From contig CAJUAO010000012.1 in assembly GCA_910584685.1 (NCBI GenBank), forward strand, positions 36,761 to 100,760: 64,000 nt of DNA, read 5' to 3'. Each line of letters starts with the position of its first letter. Position 1 is the stretch's first letter. This document shows, piece by piece, positions 43,565 to 52,144 of this stretch. The DNA is from an uncultured Lachnospiraceae bacterium. GTDB taxonomy: Bacteria > Bacillota > Clostridia > Lachnospirales > Lachnospiraceae. The notes beneath the pieces were generated by a model. That model saw only the letters and a program-made list of their open reading frames with translations. It was not told the origin of the DNA and made no database searches. The position numbers and the translations under genes were made by a program.

Positions 43565-44752
43565 TTACTCCCTTTCCTCTATCAACTCAACCGGCTGTAT
43601 CTTTCTTATTTTGTTTATTGGAGGTATTATACTTAAAATCATACATCCTATCATACAACTAAAGCCTGTCAAAAATATCCTTAAATTAAAATATACATTT
43701 GTTGTAAATTCAATTTGACTTAATAATAAATTACATGCAATTAATGCAATAAAAAATGAAAATATAAACAATATTCCCAATTCTAACGTAATAAGCAGTC
43801 CAAGATTTTTTCTTGAAAAACCTAAAGCCAAATATATACCAAATTCTTCTTTTCGCTGTAATATTCCCGCCAAAATTGTCCCTATACATCCTAAAACCGA
43901 TAATACAAGCAATATAACGGAAAAGCATAATATTGTAATAATAAACGGCTTATGACCTCTGTAATACTCATTCACCTGATTTTTCAATGCCATTACATCT
44001 ATAAATATATTATTATCTGCATAAATTTCATTTATTTTTTCTATTATCTCTTTTGACTCGCTATCATCACCGGTATTTACAGCTATCATTGTGTTATACT
44101 GATAGCCTTCAATACTTCCGCACTCTTTATTTGACGGCATAAATATCAAAGAACCGGTACAAGGCTTAACTCCGTCTGACATTGGAATAGTATTACCTCC
44201 TAAATAATATGATTTTGAATCTATAACCCCTGCAACCTTGCATTTTTGTCCTTTAAGCTCCTGTATCCCAAAAGTTGTATTATAAGGATAGATTTTTGCA
44301 AATTCTTCTGTTACAAGGACAGGTATTTCCTCCTCATCATTACTATATTTTTTTAACGGTTCAACAGACCCTTCCATAAGCTTAAATTCTACCATAGAAA
44401 AATAATCCTCATACGCAATCACACCATCTGCTATATCGCCCTCTGAAGTTTCCCAAATTACTCTTTGAAACAATGCAAGCTTCTCTATATCTTCTTCTTT
44501 CTTTAGCTGTCTGATACTTTTAATATATCTTTCAATATTACTGTCATTTATACTCAAATCATTCTCTGTATAATCAAGTACCTGCATAGTTCCCAAGTCA
44601 ACTATCTCTCCAAGTTGTTCCTTATACCTTAACAAGTTATCAATCATTACAGCCGAATATAATAATGCAAAAAAACCTACTGTAAACTGTATAAGCATTA
44701 AAATGGTCTTCTTTCTTTGCTGCCTGTATGTATTATATATTAATTCTCTCAT
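43565..44752 (-). CDS. FtsX/MacB-like ABC permease 2
   Basis: 395 residues. One membrane span lies near 17-37, a large extracytoplasmic domain covers about 40-265, and three C-terminal spans (about 270-380) include the conserved cytoplasmic loop GILQRKEEFGIYLALGFSRKN. The end, PPINKIRKIQPVELIEE, is the usual MacB tail. With the neighbouring permease it should form the membrane pair served by the ATPase at 42874..43560. Confidence 0.88.
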   Translation of the reverse strand: MRELIYNTYRQQRKKTILMLIQFTVGFFALLYSAVMIDNLLRYKEQLGEIVDLGTMQVLDYTENDLSINDSNIERYIKSIRQLKKEEDIEKLALFQRVIWETSEGDIADGVIAYEDYFSMVEFKLMEGSVEPLKKYSNDEEEIPVLVTEEFAKIYPYNTTFGIQELKGQKCKVAGVIDSKSYYLGGNTIPMSDGVKPCTGSLIFMPSNKECGSIEGYQYNTMIAVNTGDDSESKEIIEKINEIYADNNIFIDVMALKNQVNEYYRGHKPFIITILCFSVILLVLSVLGCIGTILAGILQRKEEFGIYLALGFSRKNLGLLITLELGILFIFSFFIALIACNLLLSQIEFTTNVYFNLRIFLTGFSCMIGCMILSIIPPINKIRKIQPVELIEERE

Positions 44753-44755
44753 ATT

Positions 44756-45874
44756 TTACCTCATACCTTCTGCCGGCTGTATCCTTGTCACCTGTCTTGC
44801 CGGAATTATAGCGGCAAGCATACCACATATTATTGTAACCGCAATGGCAACAATAATATTTATATATGTTATCTGACAATATACCCCATTTCTTATCAAA
44901 AACTCATCGGCAAATTTTATAACTAATTCCTGTATAAAAATAGCTGCGGCAGCACCTATCATTCCCATACAGATAATTTCTTTTACAAGATTTCTGATAA
45001 TATAATCATTATCTGCTCCTAAAGCCTTAAAAACAGCTATATCCTTTTTTCTGTCAAGCATCCAGTATACCATTAAATTTGTTATATTAATTATGGCAAT
45101 AGTAAAAACTAACGCCGAGGCTATTGCTGTCATAACAATACTGTTACTAAAACTTTCATTTTCTCTTTCCTCTAAATTCATATAATTAATTTCTATGTTT
45201 CTCTGTTTACATATATCTGTAATTTTATCAAAATTTTCAATAAGCTTATCCTTACCGCTTTTTAATAATATAAAATAATTATTCAAACTAAAGTATTCTT
45301 TATTTTCATTATAAAAATCCTTTATAGGAATATATATTACATCATCCCACTGTGTTTCTCTATTATCCCTGCCACATATTCCTATTATTCTGCATCGCAT
45401 ATTATTAACTTCAATATAATCATCAACGCCTGCTTTAATTTCTTCCGCAATATCCTTACCTATCACAATCTGCTTTTCGTCATCTGTCATATGACCTTCC
45501 GTAAAATAATTACCCCTTATTATCGGAATATGCCAATCCTCGCTCTTCAAAAAATTTATGGGAATAATCTGACAAGATTTTCCATTATCATCAATTTTTA
45601 TATTTTCCATTGATACTATCTGTATTTCACCATATCTGACCAATTCATCGGCAATAAAAATAAAATTCTCCATGCTACTGTTTTCTTTCATATTTATTTG
45701 AATTTCCAACTGATTATTGGGATTTCCCGAATTATTATCATAAGCTTGTTTTATTGTTTCTATTGTAATACTGGTTCCAACTGACAAAACTATATTGCCT
45801 ACCAAAAACCCCAAAATCATAAGGAAAACAGTAAGACTTTTGCTTTTCCACTGTCTTAAAATATATTCTTTCAT
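44756..45874 (-). CDS. FtsX/MacB-like ABC permease 1
   Basis: 372 residues with the same plan: span near 14-34, external domain to about 235, and three C-terminal spans around the loop MLDRKKDIAVFKALGAD. The tail is PARQVTRIQPAEGMR. The external domain differs from that of the partner, so the transporter is a heterodimer. Spacing to both neighbours is 3 bp, showing a tight operon. Confidence 0.88.
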   Translation of the reverse strand: MKEYILRQWKSKSLTVFLMILGFLVGNIVLSVGTSITIETIKQAYDNNSGNPNNQLEIQINMKENSSMENFIFIADELVRYGEIQIVSMENIKIDDNGKSCQIIPINFLKSEDWHIPIIRGNYFTEGHMTDDEKQIVIGKDIAEEIKAGVDDYIEVNNMRCRIIGICGRDNRETQWDDVIYIPIKDFYNENKEYFSLNNYFILLKSGKDKLIENFDKITDICKQRNIEINYMNLEERENESFSNSIVMTAIASALVFTIAIINITNLMVYWMLDRKKDIAVFKALGADNDYIIRNLVKEIICMGMIGAAAAIFIQELVIKFADEFLIRNGVYCQITYINIIVAIAVTIICGMLAAIIPARQVTRIQPAEGMR

Positions 45875-45877
45875 TAT

Positions 45878-46792
45878 TTACTTTACCCTTATTGTATACC
45901 TTTCTGATGATATAATATAATATTTGTTTGTTCCTGTGAAATCATATGGCTGGCAAAACAGTTCAAATTCATATGTTCCTTTTTCTTTTGGTGCTGTGAA
46001 ATGTATATTTAATTCACCTTCTGTTCCCTTTTCTAAATTTATGCAGGAAATTTTCTTATTATTTATTTCTATTTGCTTAGAATTCAAACAAGCCCACATA
46101 AGAATATTTCCGCTGTTTTCATTTACACCTATTGTCATACGCATTTTTATTTCTTCACCCGGTTTAACTTGGAGTAAGGCAGTATCTTTTCTGTTTAAAC
46201 ATTCTAATAGTATTTCTGTTCTTTGCGCTGATTTTATATTACTAATCTCCTGATTACTGCAGTTTATATCTGTCTTCAAACCATCCTGATTAATAAATTC
46301 AAAATTCAAGCATACTGTTCCTAATTCTCTTGCTAATTCATTTTCTCCACAATATATATCAATATCCTGTCGTATGCTCAAAACAAAATTATTAGTATAA
46401 ACAAAATTTTCCCTTGGAATCAATATATTTACAATTTTCTCCTCCTCAAATTCGTTTATACTAAATATATATGTCAATACTTTTTCGTAATTATCACCGA
46501 TATTAAAGCTTATTTGATTATAATTATTCATCAAAGCCACTTCAAACCTTTCAGCTCGGTCATCATACTTATTTACTTTTATTTTTAATTCTACATTCCC
46601 ATTATCATCAGCATATTCACTATAATTTAATTTAAACTTATTTATAATATTTTCCTCATTACATTCAACACATATTCGAGTATTAATATTGTACTCCTCT
46701 ACCTTTTTGTCTGTCCTAAAAAAAAGATTTATTAACAAAAAAAATATTATTGTAATAACTACTGATGAAAAAAATATTATTATATTTCTCAT
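45878..46792 (-). CDS. Membrane-anchored extracellular beta-rich protein of unknown function
   Basis: 304 residues. One N-terminal span (about 3-23) leaves the rest outside the cell. The body is rich in alternating hydrophobic residues, with an Ig-like or fibronectin-like feel toward the end (GTYEFELFCQPYDFTGTNKYY). It contains several cysteines (such as CVEC near 43). I recognise no family. Its place between the small secreted protein and the permeases suggests it binds the exported product or confers immunity. It is AT-rich like its neighbours. Confidence 0.7.
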   Translation of the reverse strand: MRNIIIFFSSVVITIIFFLLINLFFRTDKKVEEYNINTRICVECNEENIINKFKLNYSEYADDNGNVELKIKVNKYDDRAERFEVALMNNYNQISFNIGDNYEKVLTYIFSINEFEEEKIVNILIPRENFVYTNNFVLSIRQDIDIYCGENELARELGTVCLNFEFINQDGLKTDINCSNQEISNIKSAQRTEILLECLNRKDTALLQVKPGEEIKMRMTIGVNENSGNILMWACLNSKQIEINNKKISCINLEKGTEGELNIHFTAPKEKGTYEFELFCQPYDFTGTNKYYIISSERYTIRVK

Positions 46793-46898
46793 ATATTTTC
46801 CATTTTCAAAGGAACTGTCTTAATAAAAATATACCTAAACTATATCATATAATATTTTGTATTTTTTAGTAATACAGTTCCTTATTTCCTATATAATT

Positions 46899-47261
46899 TT
46901 AATAGTTCTTTTTTGCATACCCTGTCCAATATGCTCCGTCTGCAGTATATCCTGTGTGATTTGACGTAAAGGTTGTTCCTGAGCTTTTATATGTTGGTCC
47001 AGATACCCAGTCGGTTTCTACCTGACAGCTTGATTTCGTAGATGCATAAACAGACTTTGTAGTATATCCACTTTTTGTTACTGTACATTTTGCTGAAATT
47101 GCTCCATTAGGACCTATTGTTTCAGCATATCCTTTTGGAGCTGAATATATTGGATTTTTTGTGTACAAATATCCTGTAGGCCTATATGTCATAGCACTTG
47201 CGCCTATACTTCCTGCTAACAGTATCCCTGTTATAATTCCTAAAAAAATTGATTTTTTCAT
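46899..47261 (-). CDS. Small secreted protein, bacteriocin-like candidate
   Basis: 120 residues. A clear signal peptide (MKKSIFLGIITGILLAGSIGASA, cleavage after residue 23) is followed by about 97 residues rich in Y, T, S, G and K, with two cysteines (CTV near 60, CQV near 79) that could form a disulfide. Tracts such as SNHTGYTADGAYWTGYAKK resemble loosely the lactococcin-972 group, which also sits with FtsX-type ABC transporters. No double-glycine leader or modification enzyme is seen. The LytTR regulator and broken kinase upstream fit quorum-type control. Confidence 0.65.
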   Translation of the reverse strand: MKKSIFLGIITGILLAGSIGASAMTYRPTGYLYTKNPIYSAPKGYAETIGPNGAISAKCTVTKSGYTTKSVYASTKSSCQVETDWVSGPTYKSSGTTFTSNHTGYTADGAYWTGYAKKNY

Positions 47262-47400
47262 TCCTTAATTCCTTTCTTTATGTTGTTTTTGCACCTTAAA
47301 AGCCCTTATTTCTTAATTTGAAACCTCCTGCTTCCCTCCTTTCATTTTTAGTCTCCCTCAAAAACTTATAACACATAAATATTTTCATTTTCAAGCATAT

Positions 47401-47435
47401 GTTGCTTATAGGTTAAATAAGTTGTTTAAAGGTAA
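47401..47435. repeat. Imperfect direct repeat, possible LytTR binding site
   Basis: GTTGCTTATAGGTTA (47401-47415) and GTTGTTTAAAGGTAA (47421-47435) are 20 bp apart, upstream of the secreted-protein gene. LytTR regulators bind direct repeats with about two helical turns between them. Confidence 0.4.
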
Positions 47436-47439
47436 TTTT

Positions 47440-47780
47440 TACAATATATTTTTCTTCCGTCTTTTTGTATGCAAATATACTATCTTTTTTTCTATTGCTT
47501 TTACTATATTGTCCAATCCAAATTCAAAGTTTACATCCTTTAAGTTTCTCTGATATATTTTTAAATGTATTTCCAAATATAATGCTTATATCTACTTTAT
47601 TTACACCTATTTCATTTTCCATATAACCTATTATATTATCAATGTAGTCTGATATATCCCTACTACCATTTTCATCTGCAAGTTCTTCTATAACATAAGG
47701 TGATTACTTATCTCATGCCTAAAACGTCTGGTTTTCTCCTCTTTTTTTATAATATTTACATAAACCTTTTTATATGTCAT
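47440..47780 (-). pseudogene. Remnant of an AgrC/ComD-type histidine kinase
   Basis: From the ATG at 47780 the frame reads MTYKKVYVNIIKKEEKTRRF then RHEISNHLML and stops. The H-box RHEISNH is that of GHKL kinases partnering LytTR regulators. In a shifted frame, EELADENGSRDISDYIDNII and KVDISIIFGNTFKNISEK continue as dimerisation helix and N-box-like parts, with another shift near 47540. The N-terminal membrane sensor and the ATP lid are missing. The partner regulator upstream is intact. Confidence 0.75.
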
Positions 47781-47792
47781 TTTAACTCTCCA

Positions 47793-48494
47793 TTAAAATC
47801 TATAATTTAAATCATATTCTATGTATGCCCTCTCAAATTCCTTTTTTCTGTCTCTCGCTACCTTTATTTTTTCATTTCCAACATATATATATCCATTTCG
47901 ATAATCATCTATTATTGAAAAATTAATTACAACTTGCCTATCAACTCGAAAAAATAATTTTGCATCAAGTTCCTCAAGTATTTTCTTTATTGATGTTACC
48001 TTTCTGAACTCCTGCTTACCCATCCTGCATAATATATACCCATTATATGCAATTATACGCTCAATGTCTTTTTGTTTTATATCATAACTTTCTCTTGCAT
48101 AATACAATTTTATTGTTTTTTCTCCTATCATGTGATTTTCTATTATATTAAATGCAATATTTATATCTTTTGGAGTATATGGTTTTGTAATATAATCGCT
48201 CACCCCTATATGAATGCCCTCACGCATTTTATCCTTTATATTTGTTGATATAATAATTATACATTTTGGATTCTTCCGTTTTATTAATTTCGCTACTTCC
48301 AAACCATTTACTTCCGGCATTTCTATATCTAAAAATACCACATTAATATTATTCACAATATCAAGAAGTTCTCTTGCTGAATTAACAATAATAATATTTG
48401 CATTTAATTGCCTTTTCTCTAATTCCTTATCAATAAGCCTTTCTAATCCTTTTGCCACAATATTATCATCATCACATAAACATATCCTTATCAA
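47793..48494 (-). CDS. LytTR response regulator (AgrA/ComE type)
   Basis: 233 residues from a TTG at 48494, which has a perfect AAGGAGG six bases upstream; the ATG at 48521 has none. The receiver domain holds the acidic pair in CLCDDDN, the phospho-aspartate in VVFLDIEMP (near 57) and KPYTPKD with the conserved lysine. The C-terminal LytTR domain (about 125-233) has RIIAYNGYILCR and RVDRQVVINF. Regulators of this class control secreted peptides and bacteriocins. Its kinase gene, next downstream, is ruined, so it may be unphosphorylated or served by another kinase. Confidence 0.88.
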   Translation of the reverse strand: MIRICLCDDDNIVAKGLERLIDKELEKRQLNANIIIVNSARELLDIVNNINVVFLDIEMPEVNGLEVAKLIKRKNPKCIIIISTNIKDKMREGIHIGVSDYITKPYTPKDINIAFNIIENHMIGEKTIKLYYARESYDIKQKDIERIIAYNGYILCRMGKQEFRKVTSIKKILEELDAKLFFRVDRQVVINFSIIDDYRNGYIYVGNEKIKVARDRKKEFERAYIEYDLNYRF

Positions 48495-48521
48495 AATTTC
48501 CTCCTTATTATAATTTTTCAT

Positions 48522-48727
48522 AAAAATATACTTAAATTTAACTTTTTAGACAACTTTTTCAATAATATATTCACTTATTTATAATACATTAAATATAAAA
48601 TATTGTCAATTCTTCTTTAAATACAATTCAGTAATTAATTCCTCCTGCAAATAAAATTTTTTTCTAATATCTTACGTACAGGAGGAAATTTTGCATAAAA
48701 ATATCTTTACTTACATATAGTGTGCTT
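48522..48727. other. AT-rich spacer between LytTR regulator and second GntR/ABC operon
   Basis: No gene seen. It should carry the promoter of the LytTR regulator gene; no consensus -35/-10 pair stands out. Confidence 0.4.
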
Positions 48728-50161
48728 TTATACTTTTCTTAAAAGAAACCATATCTCCCCAATATTATATATAAACGCTATTGCATATACAAGCATTGTT
48801 GCTGCCAATTCGTCCGGCTGAATTGATTTGATACCCGCAATGCAAATTATTCCTGTTATTGCCATTAAAACCGCCGCTCCTATTGCTATTTGCAAAAAAA
48901 CATATCTAAGTACGTCTGATTCTCTTATTGGAAGGTATTTTATCTCAGAATACAGCTCTTTTATCTGTATTGTTTTAGGCTCATACATAATGTCAATAAA
49001 CATATCAACAAATATTACCAGACACATAACGCTGTACCATTCAATTCCGTCAGTTAAAAGCCCATAGCTCCAGCCTGCGCATAGAATTATGCTGAATACT
49101 GCCAAGCCCCATTTTCTTCCGTACAGTGAAAATAACCCTTCATATATTCTTTTTATATCTCTATATGTGTTTTCTTTGGAAGCCGTCCTTTTTATCTGTA
49201 TTTCACCTTTTGCTTCTATACTGCCTTCTTCCTTGATTCTGCCGCGGTTTTCTTTATCCTTATAATACATAACGGCTGCTATATCAGGTATTTCCGTGAC
49301 TATATTAAGCTCCCTGACCTTATCCTTTATACTGTTAAAGCACGCTGTCATGGCTGTAACCGAGGTTTCCTTTTCTTCATATGACAGTATTGCTTCCTTT
49401 GGCAGTGAAGCCAGAGCCTCCTTACTTCCCTTTAACAGCATATAGCTGTCATTTAAGCCTTCCCTGTCATAAAGCTCCACAGTTCCGTCTTCGTTTACAA
49501 ATATTATATAATCGGCTTTTCTATCAATGTCATCCGTAAGGTGAGTAGCCATAATTACGGTAATATTTCTCTCTATTGTTATATCCCTTAAGAGCTTCAT
49601 AAAGTCCTCTCTTAAGGATACGTCAAGAACTCCCGCAGGCTCGTCAAGGAGCATTACCTTTACATGTCTTGCCAGCACAAGGGATATTTTTACCTTTATC
49701 TTGTCGCTTGCGGAAAGCATATCTATCCTGTCTTTTCTGTTTATATTATACATATTAATATATTCCAGATATTCCTCTATCTTAAAGCCTTCATAGGTTT
49801 TCTCATGGATTATTCCGTTCTCATATACGGTAAGGTCCTTAAAAAGCTTCTGCTCCCCGGATATAATTCCTACGTTCCTTTTAAGATATACTAAATCCGT
49901 ATGGTTGTTTAAGGTGATTTCCCCGCTATGGTTATCCTCCCTTCCGCACAAAAGCTTAAGAAGGGTGGATTTTCCCGCACTGTTTCTGCCTACCATGCCG
50001 TACAGCATTCCCTCCCTTATGGAAAAGGAGGCTCCTCTTATAATATAATCATCTTTTCTTTTATACTTAAAATATAAATTATCCACACCCATTATAATTT
50101 TATTGTCAATTATGTTGTCCCTGCTAATGTCTTTATCCATATTTATACTATTATTTTTCAT
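48728..50161 (-). CDS. ABC ATPase with C-terminal membrane domain
   Basis: 477 residues. The ATPase part (about 20-245) has Walker A GRNSAGKS, Walker B VMLLDEPAG and MATHLTDD as H-loop. The signature is degenerate (LSASDKIK instead of LSGGQ). A regulatory segment follows (about 250-340), then four membrane spans (about 365-477), so one polypeptide holds ATPase and part of the permease. It overlaps the GntR gene by 11 bp. It probably works with the 214-residue membrane protein and the ATPase at 51256..51993. Confidence 0.78.
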   Translation of the reverse strand: MKNNSINMDKDISRDNIIDNKIIMGVDNLYFKYKRKDDYIIRGASFSIREGMLYGMVGRNSAGKSTLLKLLCGREDNHSGEITLNNHTDLVYLKRNVGIISGEQKLFKDLTVYENGIIHEKTYEGFKIEEYLEYINMYNINRKDRIDMLSASDKIKVKISLVLARHVKVMLLDEPAGVLDVSLREDFMKLLRDITIERNITVIMATHLTDDIDRKADYIIFVNEDGTVELYDREGLNDSYMLLKGSKEALASLPKEAILSYEEKETSVTAMTACFNSIKDKVRELNIVTEIPDIAAVMYYKDKENRGRIKEEGSIEAKGEIQIKRTASKENTYRDIKRIYEGLFSLYGRKWGLAVFSIILCAGWSYGLLTDGIEWYSVMCLVIFVDMFIDIMYEPKTIQIKELYSEIKYLPIRESDVLRYVFLQIAIGAAVLMAITGIICIAGIKSIQPDELAATMLVYAIAFIYNIGEIWFLLRKV

Positions 50162-50525
50162 CCCATATCACCTCTATCATTCCCAGCATTTCCTCCTTGG
50201 AAATTCCTGATTTTTTACATTCTCTTACAAGCTCCTGTATATCGTTCTCTATTCCCTGTATCTTTTTTTCCTTAAGCATGTTTGTGTTCTGCTTTGATAC
50301 AAAAAACCCCTTTCCAGCCTTGGAATATATAAGCCCCTCCTTCTCTAGCTCCTCATAGGCCCTGTTTGTAGTTATAATGCTTATCTGCAAATCTCTTGCC
50401 AGTCCCCTTATGCTTGGCAGAGGGTCCTCCTCCTTTATATTTCCTGCAATTATCTCATTTTTTACTGCCCTTACTATCTGTTCATATATAGGGAGGTTTA
50501 TGTTGTTTGAAATTATTATGTTCAT
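50151..50525 (-). CDS. GntR-family regulator (YtrA subfamily)
   Basis: 124 residues: winged helix with LPIYEQIVRAVKNEIIAGNI and LPSIRGLARDLQISIITTNRAYEELEKEG, then a short tail (about 80-124) and no effector domain. As in YtrA proteins, it should repress its own ABC operon. The likely operator is the 50-bp palindrome at 52030-52079 before the first gene. Unusually the regulator is third in the operon. Confidence 0.88.
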   Translation of the reverse strand: MNIIISNNINLPIYEQIVRAVKNEIIAGNIKEEDPLPSIRGLARDLQISIITTNRAYEELEKEGLIYSKAGKGFFVSKQNTNMLKEKKIQGIENDIQELVRECKKSGISKEEMLGMIEVIWDEK

Positions 50526-50568
50526 GGTTTTGCCATCCTTCCGCTTTCCTTGTCTCTTACCATAAAAG

Positions 50569-51213
50569 CTACCTAAAGGTTTTTATCATAAGGTTTTTCT
50601 TTACATATACGCATATATATACGCCATATGCGGCAAAGCTCAAAACTGCCAGAAGCTCCGGCAAAAAAAACACGGGCCTCATGATTCTTTCCCCTGCCGC
50701 ATCTGCAATAATTTTCACGGCTAAAATCCAGACAAGGCTTAAGCCCTGCGCCATTTTCCACGTCTGTATTTCCTTTAAACCAAAGTTAATATATAACAGC
50801 CATGTATTTTTTATTATGACATATATAATCAGCGCGGCAGCCATAAAAAGCTCCTTTAATACAAAAGCATATGACAGCCTTTCGTCTGACAATATGTATA
50901 TAATATAGCTAACGGCTTCTATAACTGCACACATTAACAGCTCAACAGCAACCGTAACCCTATACTTAGCTTTTATATACTCCCCCACATTTACGGGTAT
51001 GGCGTATATACAGTCAGAAATATTGCTTTTAAGCATGGAATCGCTTATTGCTATAAATGGAATTATAATATATATTTTTTCGTTTACACACACTGCGCTG
51101 AAAAAACCTATAAAAATAATAGCCAGTGTTATTGTAATAATATAATTATATGGCTTTTTTATTTTAGCAGGAGGAAAATCTGAATATACCTCCTGCAATA
51201 CAAGCTTTTTCAT
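50569..51213 (-). CDS. Multi-pass membrane protein of a GntR/ABC operon (unknown family)
   Basis: 214 residues with five or six membrane segments (about 28-48, 50-65, 85-105, 113-135, 150-170, 180-200). No enzymatic motifs are present. Position between two ATPase genes and size suggest a permease subunit akin to those of YtrB/C-type transporters. I cannot name the family. Confidence 0.7.
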   Translation of the reverse strand: MKKLVLQEVYSDFPPAKIKKPYNYIITITLAIIFIGFFSAVCVNEKIYIIIPFIAISDSMLKSNISDCIYAIPVNVGEYIKAKYRVTVAVELLMCAVIEAVSYIIYILSDERLSYAFVLKELFMAAALIIYVIIKNTWLLYINFGLKEIQTWKMAQGLSLVWILAVKIIADAAGERIMRPVFFLPELLAVLSFAAYGVYICVYVKKNLMIKTFR

Positions 51214-51255
51214 TATATATTGCCTCCTTCCCTTATTTCCCTTATGCTTTTTACA

Positions 51256-51993
51256 TCATGCTTTTTCCTCCATCCTTTTAAAGTACTCCCTAATTCCTCC
51301 TTCTTCCATAAGCTTCTCTATATCCGTTTCACAATCCACCCTGCCATTCCTTAAAGTAACAATATAATCTGCTATACCCTCCAAATCCTCCGGCAGCTTA
51401 GTTGACATAACTACCGTATGCTCTCCGTCAGCCATAATATCTGAAAGCCTTCTCTTTACCTCTATCCTGAATACCGGGTCCAGGCCCTCCATTGCGTCGT
51501 CAAAAAGCAAAAGACCTGCATCATGGGCAAGGGAAAAGGCAAGCTGCAGCTTAACCGCCTGTCCCTTTGACATTTTTCTGATTATTTTGTCTGTGTCAAC
51601 CTTCATCTCCTTACACAATCCTAAAAATTTTTCTTTGTTAAAATCCTTATAAAACCTGCCGTACATTTTCATGCAGTCTATAGCTGATAACTGCTCTCCA
51701 AAGGGGCATTTATGAAAAATAAAGCCTATTGTTTCCTTAGCCTTTTCAGGCTCTTTTATTAAATCATATCCCCCTATGCGTATTTGTCCCTTTGCAATTC
51801 CGTGTATTCCCGCAATGGCTTCCATAAGGGTTGTTTTTCCTGAGCTGTTTTTTCCTATAACAGCCGTCACAAAGCCCTTTCTTATATTAAGGGAAATATC
51901 CTTCATGTGGAAGGTATTGTTTATGATGCTTGCGCCGTCTATGGAAACAGCGGCTTTAGTGTCTTTCTGTAATTCCTGTAAAGATGCCGCCAT
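51256..51993 (-). CDS. ABC transporter ATP-binding protein with degenerate Walker B
   Basis: 245 residues from the ATG at 51993 (AAGGAGGTGCG in front); the frame to 52020 lacks a site. Walker A is GKNSSGKT, the signature MSKGQAVK (variant), Walker B LLLFDDAMEG, where aspartate replaces the catalytic glutamate, and STKLPEDL occupies the H-loop place without histidine. It is first in the operon, 37 bp after the 50-bp palindrome. Missing catalytic residues suggest a weak or regulatory ATPase paired with the ATPase at 48728..50161. Confidence 0.82.
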   Translation of the reverse strand: MAASLQELQKDTKAAVSIDGASIINNTFHMKDISLNIRKGFVTAVIGKNSSGKTTLMEAIAGIHGIAKGQIRIGGYDLIKEPEKAKETIGFIFHKCPFGEQLSAIDCMKMYGRFYKDFNKEKFLGLCKEMKVDTDKIIRKMSKGQAVKLQLAFSLAHDAGLLLFDDAMEGLDPVFRIEVKRRLSDIMADGEHTVVMSTKLPEDLEGIADYIVTLRNGRVDCETDIEKLMEEGGIREYFKRMEEKA

Positions 51994-52029
51994 TATACGC
52001 ACCTCCTTACTGCTTTTCATATAAAAAAC

Positions 52030-52085
52030 AAACTGATAATATACTGTATATATTAATATATACAGTATATTATCAGTTTTGTCAA
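52030..52085 (-). promoter_or_regulatory. 50-bp perfect palindrome (GntR operator) overlapping a sigmaA promoter
   Basis: Arms of 25 bp with no spacer (52030-52054 and 52055-52079) are exact complements; the half-site begins AAACTGATAATATACTG. On the minus strand TTGACA (52080-52085), 17 bp, then TATATA forms the promoter, so the palindrome covers spacer and -10. The layout matches the operator at 4655-4693. Confidence 0.85.
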
Positions 52086-52144
52086 TACAAAATATAAATA
52101 TGTATGCAAAAATTTTACTATTGACTTTTAAACATCAACCATTA

